Assembly: GCF_013141695.1 (NCBI RefSeq)
Contig: NZ_WHNY01000087.1
Location: 61,937-125,936, forward strand
DNA: 64,000 nucleotides
From: Paenibacillus plantarum
GTDB taxonomy: Bacteria > Bacillota > Bacilli > Paenibacillales > NBRC-103111
Direction: 5' to 3'
The notes beneath the pieces are model-generated. The model worked only from the letters and a program-made list of their open reading frames with translations. It was not told where the DNA came from and ran no database searches. Of this stretch, positions 1 to 7,632 are shown piece by piece. The translations under genes and the position numbers were made by a program. Each line of letters begins with the position of its first letter. Positions within the stretch are counted from its first letter, which is position 1.

Positions 1-21
1 GCGGGGACGGACGCCGCGCGC

Positions 22-801
22 GTGGCGCAGCCACCGCGGCCCGCGCAGCGGCCGGCGCCGGAACCACCCGCGCCGCAGGCGGGGTGGTTGGGGCTGGACC
101 CGCGCGCGAAGTGGCTGCTCTACCTGCTGCTCGCCATCGGCACGATGGGGCAGCAGGGGTGGGGCAGCCTCGCGGTGGCCGCAGCGCTCGTGGGCTGCTC
201 GTTTCTCGGCCTCCCGCGCAGTGTGTTGGGCGGAATCCGCAAAATCGCAACGTCGTATGCGATTTTCCTGATCTTTTCCGTCGCGCTGGCGGGGATCCAA
301 TTCTCACCGCTTGGCTACTCGGTTGACAATGGCTGGAGCACCACCTTTATTCTGACACGATTATTTGTCGTCTTGATGGCAGGCTGCTGGCTCGCCATGT
401 CGACCCCCTATAGCCAGCTCGTGCAAGGACTGAACTGGGCCTTGAAATATTTGTACAAAGTAAAGTTGCCCGTGGCATCCTTCTCCTTGGCGGTTTCGTT
501 TGTTTTCCGCTTCATCCCGCTCATCATGCGGGAATGGCAGCAATTCTCGATGATCGTGCGGGCACGAGGCAAAGCCTCTGTCCGCCCAGGTAGTGTTCGC
601 GTGCGCGACATTCCTGCGCTGGTCGTTCCACTTTTACTAGGCATGTTCCACAAAGCGGAACAAATGACCGTCGCGATGGAGATGAAACAAATTGATGGTA
701 CAACGTTGTTGCTCAGGAAAAACACACTAGAGTGGGAGCGTGGGGACACGATCTTAGTGGTGATTGCTTTAATTGCTTGGGTGCTTTTGCTTTTTACTTA
801 A
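22..801 (+). CDS. ECF transporter transmembrane subunit (EcfT/CbiQ family)
   Basis: This is a multi-pass membrane protein of the energy-coupling-factor family, which couples two ATPases to vitamin- or metal-binding S subunits for uptake. It has hydrophobic segments around residues 30-60, 75-95, 110-130 and 240-259. An Ala-Arg-Gly coupling motif (VRARGKA, about residue 178) lies in the cytoplasmic loop that contacts the ATPases. The second coupling motif is weak (AMEMKQI). The GTG at 22 has no visible ribosome binding site and the frame stays open to the left edge, so the true start may lie outside the window. The N-terminus is Pro/Ala-rich and GC-rich, unlike the rest. The ATPase genes are presumably just upstream. 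The 259-residue length fits the family. Confidence 0.82.
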   Translation: MAQPPRPAQRPAPEPPAPQAGWLGLDPRAKWLLYLLLAIGTMGQQGWGSLAVAAALVGCSFLGLPRSVLGGIRKIATSYAIFLIFSVALAGIQFSPLGYSVDNGWSTTFILTRLFVVLMAGCWLAMSTPYSQLVQGLNWALKYLYKVKLPVASFSLAVSFVFRFIPLIMREWQQFSMIVRARGKASVRPGSVRVRDIPALVVPLLLGMFHKAEQMTVAMEMKQIDGTTLLLRKNTLEWERGDTILVVIALIAWVLLLFT

Positions 802-840
802 CAGTATTAACAATCTAGCAGTATCAGCAGTGTCATTAGT

Positions 841-890
841 CAACAAGTAGCAACAAGTAGCAACAAGTAGCAACAAGTAGCAACAAGTAA
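841..890. repeat. Five tandem copies of a 10-bp repeat
   Basis: The unit caacaagtag is repeated four times, followed by a fifth copy ending in taa. It lies in the 380-bp gene-free stretch between the ECF subunit and the deacetylase. The copies are almost perfect, so copy number may vary between strains. No function can be read from it. Confidence 0.9.
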
Positions 891-944
891 GATGCTAACG
901 GACACAGCAGATGCTATTAGGCTATATTCGATTGCTTAGCTATG

Positions 945-1079
945 CTAACGGACATGGATGACCTTATTTGACTGAAATCAGGGAACTTTCGGCTTGTTAG
1001 GGCCATTTAACGGCTATCGCGTCCGTTAGTTTCTAAAAAGCCCATCTTTGGGACAAATAACGTCACTCGTGTCCGTTAG
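945..1079. repeat. Palindromic intergenic element with 26-bp inverted arms
   Basis: Arms at 945-970 and 1054-1079 match in inverted orientation at 22 of 26 positions. Both outer ends read CTAACGGACA and both inner ends TTATTTG. A third direct copy of the arm tip (gctaacggaca) lies at about 894, and another inverted tip (cgtccgttag) near 1020. This looks like a small non-autonomous or structured repeat. It may fold as RNA between the two flanking genes. There is no coding region inside. Confidence 0.6.
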
Positions 1080-1182
1080 AAGTTCAATCTCCCCACCCAT
1101 TCCCAAAATCTAGGAATATTTCTCTCAATCACGGCTTACAAATAGAGTGATAGATGATTCCTCGAGAAATGGGTGGTTTGCT

Positions 1183-2214
1183 ATGAACGTCCGAAGGAAG
1201 AGGTTCCTATTTTACACGGTACTAGCGGGATTGTTTACGCTTCTTTTTCTCTTTTTCATCAGTGGTCTTAATTCTTCAACAGCTCCCATCCTCATAGAAG
1301 TACAAGCCGAAGAACTCATCCAATCTTCCGTGTCTACGCCTGTACCCGCGGAGTTTTCTTCCCTTCCACCGGACAAGCCAGAGCAGCCACCATTTCCAAC
1401 TCAAGTGGACACAATCCCATCGCCGACGCCATCCGTTCCAGCACCAACACCATCCGTGCAAGAGTTGACAGCCCCACCTCAGACAACTTCCGTTACCGTG
1501 GACACCTACATGCCCAATGGGGTAGTTACTCCATATGCTTCATCCAAAGTCAGCATTCCTGTCCTCAACTATCATAGCGTCACCATTGATCCAGGAAATG
1601 TAGTCGTTATTTCTCCAGCCAAGCTAGAGGCGCAGATGAAATATCTGTCCGACCATGGGTATACGCCTATTTCTCTCACAACATTCATTAACCTTATAGA
1701 AAAGAAAAGTGTTCACGCAGCGCCAGATAAGCCTGTACTGCTTACTTTTGATGATGGCTATGTGGATAATGTGGAGGAGGCAATGCCGATTCTGGCCAAA
1801 TACAATTTCCCTGCTACGCTTTTCATGTCACCAGGCATGGTCGAGGACGCTGGTTATTTGAATTGGGAACAGGTCAAGCAGCTCCAACAAGCAGGTTGGG
1901 ACATCCAACCGCATGGCATGACACATCCTCATCTGCCTAAGCTTTCTGCAGAACAACAAGCCTATGAGATCACAGAAGCTAGAAAGTTAATTGAGGAGAA
2001 GCTAGGCACACAAGCAGACGTATTCTGCTATCCCTATGGTGAATATAACCAAACAACGTTGAAGGTCTTAAAAGATTACGGCTTTCGGTATGCTTTTACG
2101 ATCGATCAAGGCTACACAACCAATCAGCAGTACCCTTACTCGCTCAAAAGGCTGTTTATCAACGGAGAAGAAAGCCTGAAAGCCTTCATCAACAAGCTCC
2201 CGAAAACCAATTAA
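1183..2214 (+). CDS. Membrane-anchored polysaccharide deacetylase (NodB fold)
   Basis: This probable carbohydrate esterase family 4 enzyme removes acetyl groups from cell-wall or capsular polysaccharide outside the membrane. The N-terminus (residues 1-30) is basic then hydrophobic, a signal anchor. A Pro/Thr/Ser-rich linker follows to about residue 110. The NodB domain shows TFDDG (about 188-192, metal and base aspartates), the HGMTHPH zinc motif (about 244) and CYPYGEYN. The ATG at 1183 is preferred over the in-frame GTG at 1147 because a GGGTGG sequence sits 6 nt before it and the anchor then begins properly. The gene stands alone and ends at a strong terminator. The substrate is unknown. 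Confidence 0.85.
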   Translation: MNVRRKRFLFYTVLAGLFTLLFLFFISGLNSSTAPILIEVQAEELIQSSVSTPVPAEFSSLPPDKPEQPPFPTQVDTIPSPTPSVPAPTPSVQELTAPPQTTSVTVDTYMPNGVVTPYASSKVSIPVLNYHSVTIDPGNVVVISPAKLEAQMKYLSDHGYTPISLTTFINLIEKKSVHAAPDKPVLLTFDDGYVDNVEEAMPILAKYNFPATLFMSPGMVEDAGYLNWEQVKQLQQAGWDIQPHGMTHPHLPKLSAEQQAYEITEARKLIEEKLGTQADVFCYPYGEYNQTTLKVLKDYGFRYAFTIDQGYTTNQQYPYSLKRLFINGEESLKAFINKLPKTN

Positions 2215-2242
2215 AGAGACCATTTTCTATCACAATGAGACC

Positions 2243-2282
2243 AAAAAGGAGCTAACCCCTACAAATGGGCTAGCTCCTTTTT
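2243..2282. terminator. Bidirectional intrinsic terminator
   Basis: A-rich and T-rich ends flank a stem pairing aaaaaggagctaaccc with gggctagctccttttt around a short loop. It lies between two convergent genes (the deacetylase and the leftward GNAT-like gene) and can serve both. Confidence 0.88.
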
Positions 2283-2294
2283 GTCTTGCTCTAA

Positions 2295-2807
2295 TTACTT
2301 CAAACGGTGACAATAAGCCTCAAGTTCATGAAACGGCACCGTATAGAGGGCTAAGGTGTTCACAATGTTTTTCGTCGAGCCGGGCAGAGCAAGGAATTTG
2401 GCAAAAAGCCGATCCTGCCCCTCCTCGGCCGCGGAAGTCCAGAACTGAACCTGCCCGACGCCGGGATTGCCAGCCTTGATGGCATGTACCAGTGCACGTA
2501 GTCCTTGTACGAATAAAGAGGATCTCCGCATCTCTTTTTCAATAAAGGCAACCTCGATCTGACAAATATGCTGATCCTCGTAATCGCCGGGACCGGTGCC
2601 GTAACCGAAGCCGGCCGCGCCGACCATGTCGTAGGAATCTTCGTTGATGATGAGCATGGCTTTACCTAGAAAGAGCGGACTACTGATGAAGCTGAGCTTC
2701 ATGCCGAAAGTATAAGGCAAATTGAGTTCGTCATGATGGTGCAGCAGGAAGTTCATATAGGCTTCATGATCCATTTCAAATTCACTTACTCGGAATTCAA
2801 AAGACAT
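2295..2807 (-). CDS. GNAT-like acyltransferase, last gene of a peptide/exporter unit
   Basis: This 170-residue protein resembles the GNAT N-acyltransferase fold and is a diverged paralogue of the gene two positions upstream. Both share the core pattern of a hydrophobic strand, a basic-residue loop, LF(V/I)QGL and then a helix. Here the acyl-CoA loop reads RRSSLF instead of RGxG, so catalysis is not assured. Its ATG overlaps the stop codon of the 33-residue peptide gene (TAATG), which implies translational coupling. The operon order is ABC exporter, GNAT, peptide, GNAT. An inferred role is acylation of the small peptide or of a lysine-containing partner. The family assignment is moderate and the substrate unknown. 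Confidence 0.6.
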   Translation of the reverse strand: MSFEFRVSEFEMDHEAYMNFLLHHHDELNLPYTFGMKLSFISSPLFLGKAMLIINEDSYDMVGAAGFGYGTGPGDYEDQHICQIEVAFIEKEMRRSSLFVQGLRALVHAIKAGNPGVGQVQFWTSAAEEGQDRLFAKFLALPGSTKNIVNTLALYTVPFHELEAYCHRLK

Positions 2808-2908
2808 TACTGTGGTTGTACGCGAAGTGAATCGTTAACCTTAACGATTTTACCGAAGCCGCCGCCTTTTTTAGAACCTTTGTCGAGAGTTGGGGGTACT
2901 GGAAACAT
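2807..2908 (-). CDS. 33-residue Lys/Gly-rich peptide between two GNAT genes
   Basis: A good AAGGAGG ribosome binding site precedes the ATG by 7-8 nt. The product begins MFPVPPTLDKGSKKGGGF, continues GKIVKV and ends at RVQPQ. It contains five lysines in the central part, a GGG stretch, and no cysteine. Its stop overlaps the start of the next gene. The tight packing between two GNAT-like genes, downstream of an exporter, makes it a candidate ribosomal peptide substrate whose lysines could be acylated before export. I do not recognise the sequence. It could instead be a short leader peptide that couples translation of the downstream gene. Confidence 0.6.
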   Translation of the reverse strand: MFPVPPTLDKGSKKGGGFGKIVKVNDSLRVQPQ

Positions 2909-2951
2909 ACGGATTGCCTCCTTTTTGTCGTAATTTGTATTTCTATTTCCA

Positions 2952-3467
2952 TTATATCCTAGTAAATTTCTTTAGGGTATCCTTGAGATTGTTAATTTTT
3001 TCACAAAAAACGACTTCTTTGCCGTGACTGCCTTCGCGTTCGAAGCGTGATCTTGTAAATTTGGCATACAGCTGACAGAGATAGTCGTTCTCGGCCAAGG
3101 CGGCAAGCCTGAACTCCTGGACCTGTGGATGTCCCTCCATGATCTGATTTACCATATAATTCAGTCCTTGGATAAATAAGCGTGACCCTCGATAAGCTCT
3201 ATCTGCAATGGCAATATCTACTAAGGCAACATCCTTATCCTGAAATTCCTGTTCAGGTGTTCCGTAGTAATAGGCTACGATTCCGACCACACGGTTATCG
3301 GCATCTTTTGCACAAATCAGATTGCCCTGAGTCACGTAGGAATAGATGAGAGTAACCATTTCTAACGTAGAATAAGAAGCATGCAGGTCGCGCTTATGGG
3401 ATAACATGAATAAACTGGCCTTGGCGAAATCGTCATCACTGACACACTTTTGGTAACTTATCGTCAT
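2952..3467 (-). CDS. GNAT-like acyltransferase paired with ABC exporter
   Basis: This 171-residue protein has a GNAT-type core: a strand (VDIAIA), a RAYRGSRLF loop equivalent to the acyl-CoA pyrophosphate loop, then the LFIQGL helix. It is closer to a standard GNAT loop than its paralogue downstream. AAAGGAG lies about 7 nt before the ATG. It starts 28 nt after the ABC exporter stop and is clearly in the same leftward operon, followed by the 33-residue peptide gene. GNAT enzymes move an acyl group from CoA or a carrier protein to an amine. The acceptor here could be the small peptide, but this is inference. Confidence 0.65.
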   Translation of the reverse strand: MTISYQKCVSDDDFAKASLFMLSHKRDLHASYSTLEMVTLIYSYVTQGNLICAKDADNRVVGIVAYYYGTPEQEFQDKDVALVDIAIADRAYRGSRLFIQGLNYMVNQIMEGHPQVQEFRLAALAENDYLCQLYAKFTRSRFEREGSHGKEVVFCEKINNLKDTLKKFTRI

Positions 3468-3495
3468 CTTGAATCTCCTTTCTGACTTCCAGTCA

Positions 3496-5622
3496 TTATC
3501 CGATTCGTTTCTGAAGTGTTTGTTCCAAAGATTGTAGAATCTGCGGGTGTTCAGCCATTAAACGGTGAAAAGCTTCTTGTCTGACGGACAACAGTACCGA
3601 GGGACCTATCGCCCTTACTGTTGCGTTTCGGGGGACATTGTGAAGTAAGGCAATTTCACCGAAATGATCCCCATCTTGCAGTACGGCGACCCGTCGTTCC
3701 CCACCATCAGGCATACGTTTTATAATTTCAAATTTACCACGGACAATAATGTAGAATTTGTTGCCCTCATCGCCTTCGCTCACAACATTCTCGCCTTCTT
3801 TACAGGTTTCAGTTGTAAATAACATAGCGATGTTCTTAAGCAGCGGAGGTGCAATACCTTCGAAGAAGGGAAGCTTGGCAAGCCTGTCCATATCCACCGT
3901 GGCGTAGAGTCCGTCCTCAGATAGGTTAAATCCAAACTGCTTGTCCCAGAGACTCCGGTAGAAATTGCTCTTATGTAGAAGCTCATGGTGGGTACCAGAG
4001 TCCACAATTCGGCCGTCATGGAAAACATAAATGCAGTCGGCGTTCTTAACTGAGGATAAGCGATGTGTCACGGATACAATGGTCTTCTCGGATCTAAGCC
4101 GATCAACGAGCTGATTAATGTCCGCTTCGGTAGCTGGATCCAATGCTGAGGTTACTTCATCGAGCAGCAAAATGTTCGGCTTCCTTAGGAGCGCTCTTGC
4201 AATCGATAAACGTTGGCGTTCGCCACCTGATAGTGAGCCCCCTTCATGATGCACCTGTGTATCGTATCCGTCAGGCCAACTTGCAATGACATCATGAATG
4301 TTTGCCTGCTTGGCCGCCTCGATCATTTCATCTTCCGAAGCACCGCTATCCAACAGCAAGTTATCCCGAATGGTCGTATTAAATAAGAAGGTATCCTGCG
4401 TAACGAGTGTGGACTGTGTTCGTAAAGAAGCTTCACTTAGGGTGCGAATGTCGTAGTTATCCATCGAGACAGAGCCTTGCTTCGGATCATAAAAGCGGGA
4501 CAACAGCTGCAGGGCAGTACTTTTGCCAGAGCCGCTGGTGCCAATGAAAGCGACATAGCTACCAGCTGCAATTTGCAAGCTTACATGTCGTAATTGATCG
4601 GACTCCTCGTTATAACCAAAGGTCACATCATCCATCCGAATCGAGGGAAGAGAAGAAGGCAGCTCTAGAGGATGAGGAACCTCCCGAACGCTGGGTTGAT
4701 GATCCATAATTTCTCGGATGCGCCGAAAGCTAATATTGGAATCGATAAGGTTCGGAATGATGTAGGCTAAATTAGAGCCTGACTGTCCAACACTTAAGAA
4801 TAAGGTGAAAAAGGCCATAAAACCGCCTATCGTCATCATGTCATGGAAGATCAAATAACCGCCGAAGCCAATCATAATTCCGTTCAAAATCAAAAGTGAT
4901 ATAAGCGGGAGCCGCTCCATCATGGAATTGGTAAGTTGTAATTTTAGGCCAAAGGAAAAGAGCTCATGCACCTGTTTACGGGCTCGCTCTTGAAACCTGG
5001 CTTGCAGATGTAAACTTTTAATCGTTTTATGTCCCTTAACCATCTCATCAATCGTATTCGTGAAACGTTCCTGTGCTTCTTTGTAGTGAATATTGGCGAC
5101 TTCCGCGCGCCCTTGGAGGAGTCTTGGCCCGATAAACATCAGCATGGAGCCGGCAAGCATAGCTAGTGTGAGCTTCCATTCAATAGAGAATAGTAAAATG
5201 AGTCCAAGCAGAACACTTAAAGCTTCCTTCAAAAAAAATGGGAATGCGATGCGCACCACTCTTTCCACGGAGCCCATATCTGCCGAGAATCGGGTGACAA
5301 GATCGCCAACTCTGTATGTTTGATGGAATGGGAGCGATTGCCGTTGTAAGTGTGTAAACAGCTCGATCCGTAGTTTTTTGATGATCTGGCCGCCGAGATT
5401 TCCTAGTGCGTATTCTCCGCCAATACTTGCACAAATATTGAGAAAGCCGGTGCCAATCAGTATGATCAAAATGATTGCGAAATGATGAAGATTTTTGGGT
5501 ATAAAAGCTTCGTCCACCAGATATTTCAGGCTCACAGGAGCAGCTACCGAATATCCAACTTCTAGGAGAAGGCAAAATAAAAAAATGCCGGTCAGTCGCT
5601 TATAGGGAATCCAAAGGTTCAA
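3496..5622 (-). CDS. ABC exporter with C-terminal cyclic-nucleotide-binding domain
   Basis: This is a half-transporter fusing an exporter membrane domain (residues ~1-300), an ATPase domain (Walker A GTSGSGKST at ~360, signature LSGGERQ at ~464, Walker B LLLDEVTSALD) and a cNMP-binding-like domain (~585-705). The last contains the phosphate-cassette-like GDHFGEIALL and PRNATVRA. It has no N-terminal C39 peptidase, so any leader removal must occur elsewhere. It heads the operon with two GNAT-like genes and a small peptide, which suggests export of a modified peptide or small molecule. The start is uncertain: TTG at 5622 lacks a ribosome binding site, while AAAGGTGG at 5652-5660 serves an overlapping out-of-frame ATG or a rare CTG at 5643 in frame. 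Confidence 0.85.
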   Translation of the reverse strand: MNLWIPYKRLTGIFLFCLLLEVGYSVAAPVSLKYLVDEAFIPKNLHHFAIILIILIGTGFLNICASIGGEYALGNLGGQIIKKLRIELFTHLQRQSLPFHQTYRVGDLVTRFSADMGSVERVVRIAFPFFLKEALSVLLGLILLFSIEWKLTLAMLAGSMLMFIGPRLLQGRAEVANIHYKEAQERFTNTIDEMVKGHKTIKSLHLQARFQERARKQVHELFSFGLKLQLTNSMMERLPLISLLILNGIMIGFGGYLIFHDMMTIGGFMAFFTLFLSVGQSGSNLAYIIPNLIDSNISFRRIREIMDHQPSVREVPHPLELPSSLPSIRMDDVTFGYNEESDQLRHVSLQIAAGSYVAFIGTSGSGKSTALQLLSRFYDPKQGSVSMDNYDIRTLSEASLRTQSTLVTQDTFLFNTTIRDNLLLDSGASEDEMIEAAKQANIHDVIASWPDGYDTQVHHEGGSLSGGERQRLSIARALLRKPNILLLDEVTSALDPATEADINQLVDRLRSEKTIVSVTHRLSSVKNADCIYVFHDGRIVDSGTHHELLHKSNFYRSLWDKQFGFNLSEDGLYATVDMDRLAKLPFFEGIAPPLLKNIAMLFTTETCKEGENVVSEGDEGNKFYIIVRGKFEIIKRMPDGGERRVAVLQDGDHFGEIALLHNVPRNATVRAIGPSVLLSVRQEAFHRLMAEHPQILQSLEQTLQKRIG

Positions 5623-5650
5623 AAGGGTTCTTAGGAAATTCAGGAATCAT
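5600..5650 (-). other. 16-codon ORF overlapping the exporter start
   Basis: ATG at 5650 with AAAGGTGG just upstream opens MIPEFPKNPFEPLDSL and then stops at TAA, in a different frame from the exporter. It has the only good ribosome binding site in front of the exporter. It may be a leader for coupled translation, or the site may serve an in-frame CTG start at 5643. Confidence 0.35.
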
Positions 5651-5670
5651 CGCCACCTTTCAATAGAATA

Positions 5671-5699
5671 AGATTACAGCACTTTTTTGGGGTTGTAAA
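5671..5699 (-). promoter_or_regulatory. Probable sigma-A promoter for the exporter/GNAT operon
   Basis: On the minus strand, TTTACA, 17 nt, then TAATCT lies about 20 nt upstream of the AAAGGTGG ribosome binding site. The spacing is ideal. It is the only good match in this intergenic stretch for leftward transcription. Confidence 0.5.
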
Positions 5700-5793
5700 C
5701 GACACGATTTGTCATAATTCGGTAAAAATAAACGGTAGGATAAAGATTTATTATTTTATATTCAAGTGTTTCCCGCAATCGCACGGAGCCTAA

Positions 5794-5822
5794 TGAATTC
5801 TCCCTCACCCAACGTGTATAAT
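5794..5822 (+). promoter_or_regulatory. Possible sigma-A promoter for the EcsC gene
   Basis: TGAATT, 17 nt and a perfect TATAAT are followed by a ~145-nt leader. The leader contains AAAAGGAG at 5841-5848 that is not followed by a usual start codon. Apart from this and the leftward promoter, the 5651-5966 gap shows no gene I can support. Confidence 0.45.
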
Positions 5823-5966
5823 ACAATTAACCATCCCTTTAAAAGGAGATTAGCGCTAATCAGCAGGATCGTGCAGTATCGCGTGGCAAAGAATATTGAA
5901 AAAGCTCAGTCGAAACTAACGAAAAAGAAGTGAAAATATAAGAATCTAACCAACGGTGGTGAAGCT

Positions 5967-6731
5967 ATGGAACAGCCGTACACGATCTACGAACAGCAAA
6001 TGAAGGGCAAGCTTAAACGTTGGGAAATCCGTCTGCAAAAGCAACCGAACCTGATCGAGCGCGCCTCCAAATCCGTTCAAAATCGCATCAATCAAGTGAT
6101 TCCCGAGAAGATTCACAATACGATCACCGCGACGGTGAAAGGGATTGTGCAAACGACTTTATTCGGCATTCATTATATGCCTGCGACGGAGCCTCTGAAG
6201 GGTGTAACCATGGCGGACCGCGATGCGAAAGCCGAGGAGTTACTGTCACTTTATAAAAAAATCGCCGCCGCCGAGGGTGCAGGAGCAGGGGCTGGCGGCA
6301 TTTTGCTTGGCCTTGCCGATTTCCCGATTCTAATCGGGATTAAGTTGAAGTTCCTTTTTGAATTAGCGCATATTTACGGATATTCGACTAGGGACTATAG
6401 AGAAAGATTGTTCATTCTGTATGTGTTTCAGTTGGCGTTCTCCAGTTCGAAGAAGAAGCCGGGGCTGCTTCATACGATTAAGAATTGGCCTGTAATTTCG
6501 CAGACCTTTCCTCCTGCCGCCGACTATGCGAACCAGGTGGATTGGCTGCAGCTGCAGCAGGAGTATCGGGACACGATAGATTTTCGCAAAATGCTCCAGC
6601 TCATCCCCGGCATTGGGGCTGTCGTTGGCGCTTGGGCTAACTTTGGCTTGCTGGAGGAGCTCGGGGTGGCAGGCATGAACTGCTACCGGCTGCGCAACTT
6701 GCAAGACAAAGCTAAGAATGCCAGCAAGTAA
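5967..6731 (+). CDS. EcsC-family protein
   Basis: This 254-residue protein matches the EcsC family, whose founding member lies in the Bacillus subtilis ecsABC locus; its biochemical role is unresolved. The basic, helical N-terminus (1-60) is followed by a Gly/Ala-rich hydrophobic segment (GAGAGAGGILLGLADFP, ~110-128) and a C-terminal hydrophobic stretch (LIPGIGAVVGAWANF, ~215-230), both typical of the family. GGTGGTG lies about 6 nt before the ATG. Here it is monocistronic, without ecsA or ecsB neighbours, and ends in its own terminator. Confidence 0.8.
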   Translation: MEQPYTIYEQQMKGKLKRWEIRLQKQPNLIERASKSVQNRINQVIPEKIHNTITATVKGIVQTTLFGIHYMPATEPLKGVTMADRDAKAEELLSLYKKIAAAEGAGAGAGGILLGLADFPILIGIKLKFLFELAHIYGYSTRDYRERLFILYVFQLAFSSSKKKPGLLHTIKNWPVISQTFPPAADYANQVDWLQLQQEYRDTIDFRKMLQLIPGIGAVVGAWANFGLLEELGVAGMNCYRLRNLQDKAKNASK

Positions 6732-6780
6732 TAATTGCATGACATTTATCTTGGTGCCCTGATTAAAATGGAACATAAAA

Positions 6781-6824
6781 AACCTGAACGACAGTCGGAT
6801 TAATGTCCAACTATTGTTCAGGTT
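6781..6824. terminator. Bidirectional terminator between ecsC-like and gbsR-like genes
   Basis: AACCTGAAC at 6781-6789 pairs with GTTCAGGTT at 6816-6824, flanked by an A-run on the left and T-rich sequence on the right. It lies between convergent genes. Confidence 0.7.
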
Positions 6825-6841
6825 GTTCTTGTTGTGTTTAT

Positions 6842-7414
6842 TCATGATTCATCTGAGGGTAAGTCTTTGGGAACCAGCTTGAAAATATCCCCCGACTCGA
6901 ACGAATCAATAAGCCTATCAAGCCATTTGTAATAATGAATAGCTGCATCTATTTTATCCAAATCCTGTTTAACAACAGCTTGTAAAGGGAGACTGTCAGG
7001 AAATTGTTCGTTCAGCTTTCGGAACTCATTTTTGGATTTGGTAAGCGCAAGCAGGTTAACTTCTAAGGCCTTTCGCCATTTGAGGCTAAAGAAATCAGCG
7101 AAAGTTTGGAACCAGTCGGATTCAACCTCATATAGATCCTTACGGGAACCTTTTTCCCACACTTTATTAACCATTTTCAGATCAACCAGCGTCCGCACGC
7201 CTGTGCTCATGCTGGTTTTGCTCATTTCCATAGCTTTTCCCATTTCGTCTAATGTCATCGGCTTGTCTTGAAATAAAAGTAAACCGTATAAATGACCGGT
7301 AGATTCACTAACACTATATAAATCCATGTTATTTCCAATAGATTCTATGATTCGTTTTCGAGCCTTCTGTATGACGAGATCTTGTTCTACGCTGATGCCC
7401 TCTATATGATTCAT
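6842..7414 (-). CDS. GbsR/MarR-type transcriptional regulator of osmoprotectant uptake
   Basis: This 190-residue winged-helix protein of the GbsR subgroup of MarR-like repressors is divergent from the OpuA genes. The HTH core lies around residues 55-95 (MTLDEMGKAMEMSKTSMSTG), followed by a wing and a long helical C-terminus rich in aromatic residues. GbsR of Bacillus subtilis is a choline-sensing repressor, and related proteins control glycine betaine importers. The divergent position and the 10-bp direct repeats before opuAA suggest that it controls that operon. The ligand is not provable from sequence. Unlike a strong start, the ribosome binding site (GAGG before the ATG) is ordinary. Confidence 0.78.
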   Translation of the reverse strand: MNHIEGISVEQDLVIQKARKRIIESIGNNMDLYSVSESTGHLYGLLLFQDKPMTLDEMGKAMEMSKTSMSTGVRTLVDLKMVNKVWEKGSRKDLYEVESDWFQTFADFFSLKWRKALEVNLLALTKSKNEFRKLNEQFPDSLPLQAVVKQDLDKIDAAIHYYKWLDRLIDSFESGDIFKLVPKDLPSDES

Positions 7415-7518
7415 TATCTCCTCACCCTACCTTTAGGTTTACATCGTTATTGTAAGAAACAATTTTGAAAAAGTAAAGAAAAACACCTACTAGGAAAAGT
7501 ATACTAAACTTAGTGAAA

Positions 7519-7594
7519 GTTTGTACAGTTTTTTCTGTTTGAACTGTTTGTACAGAATTTAAGGTTGACATAAATGATGATTATTCGTTAGACT
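7519..7594 (+). promoter_or_regulatory. opuA promoter with paired upstream operator repeats
   Basis: Two exact copies of GTTTGTACAG lie at 7519-7528 and 7546-7555, a 27-bp pitch, with CAGTTTTTTCTGTTTGAACTG between. Immediately downstream, TTGACA (7565-7570), 18 nt and TAGACT (7589-7594) form a sigma-A promoter. The repeats sit just above the -35 box, where they could bind the adjacent GbsR-type regulator. That link is inference. Confidence 0.6.
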
Positions 7595-7632
7595 TGTTGG
7601 ACGACATGCAAACAGAAGAAAGGAGTGAGCAT

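Noticed and set aside
5841..5935. Small ORF after AAAAGGAG encoding a basic peptide ending KLTKKK
   Set aside because: The frame has only GTG codons that are badly spaced from the ribosome binding site, and no ATG; too weak to call a gene.
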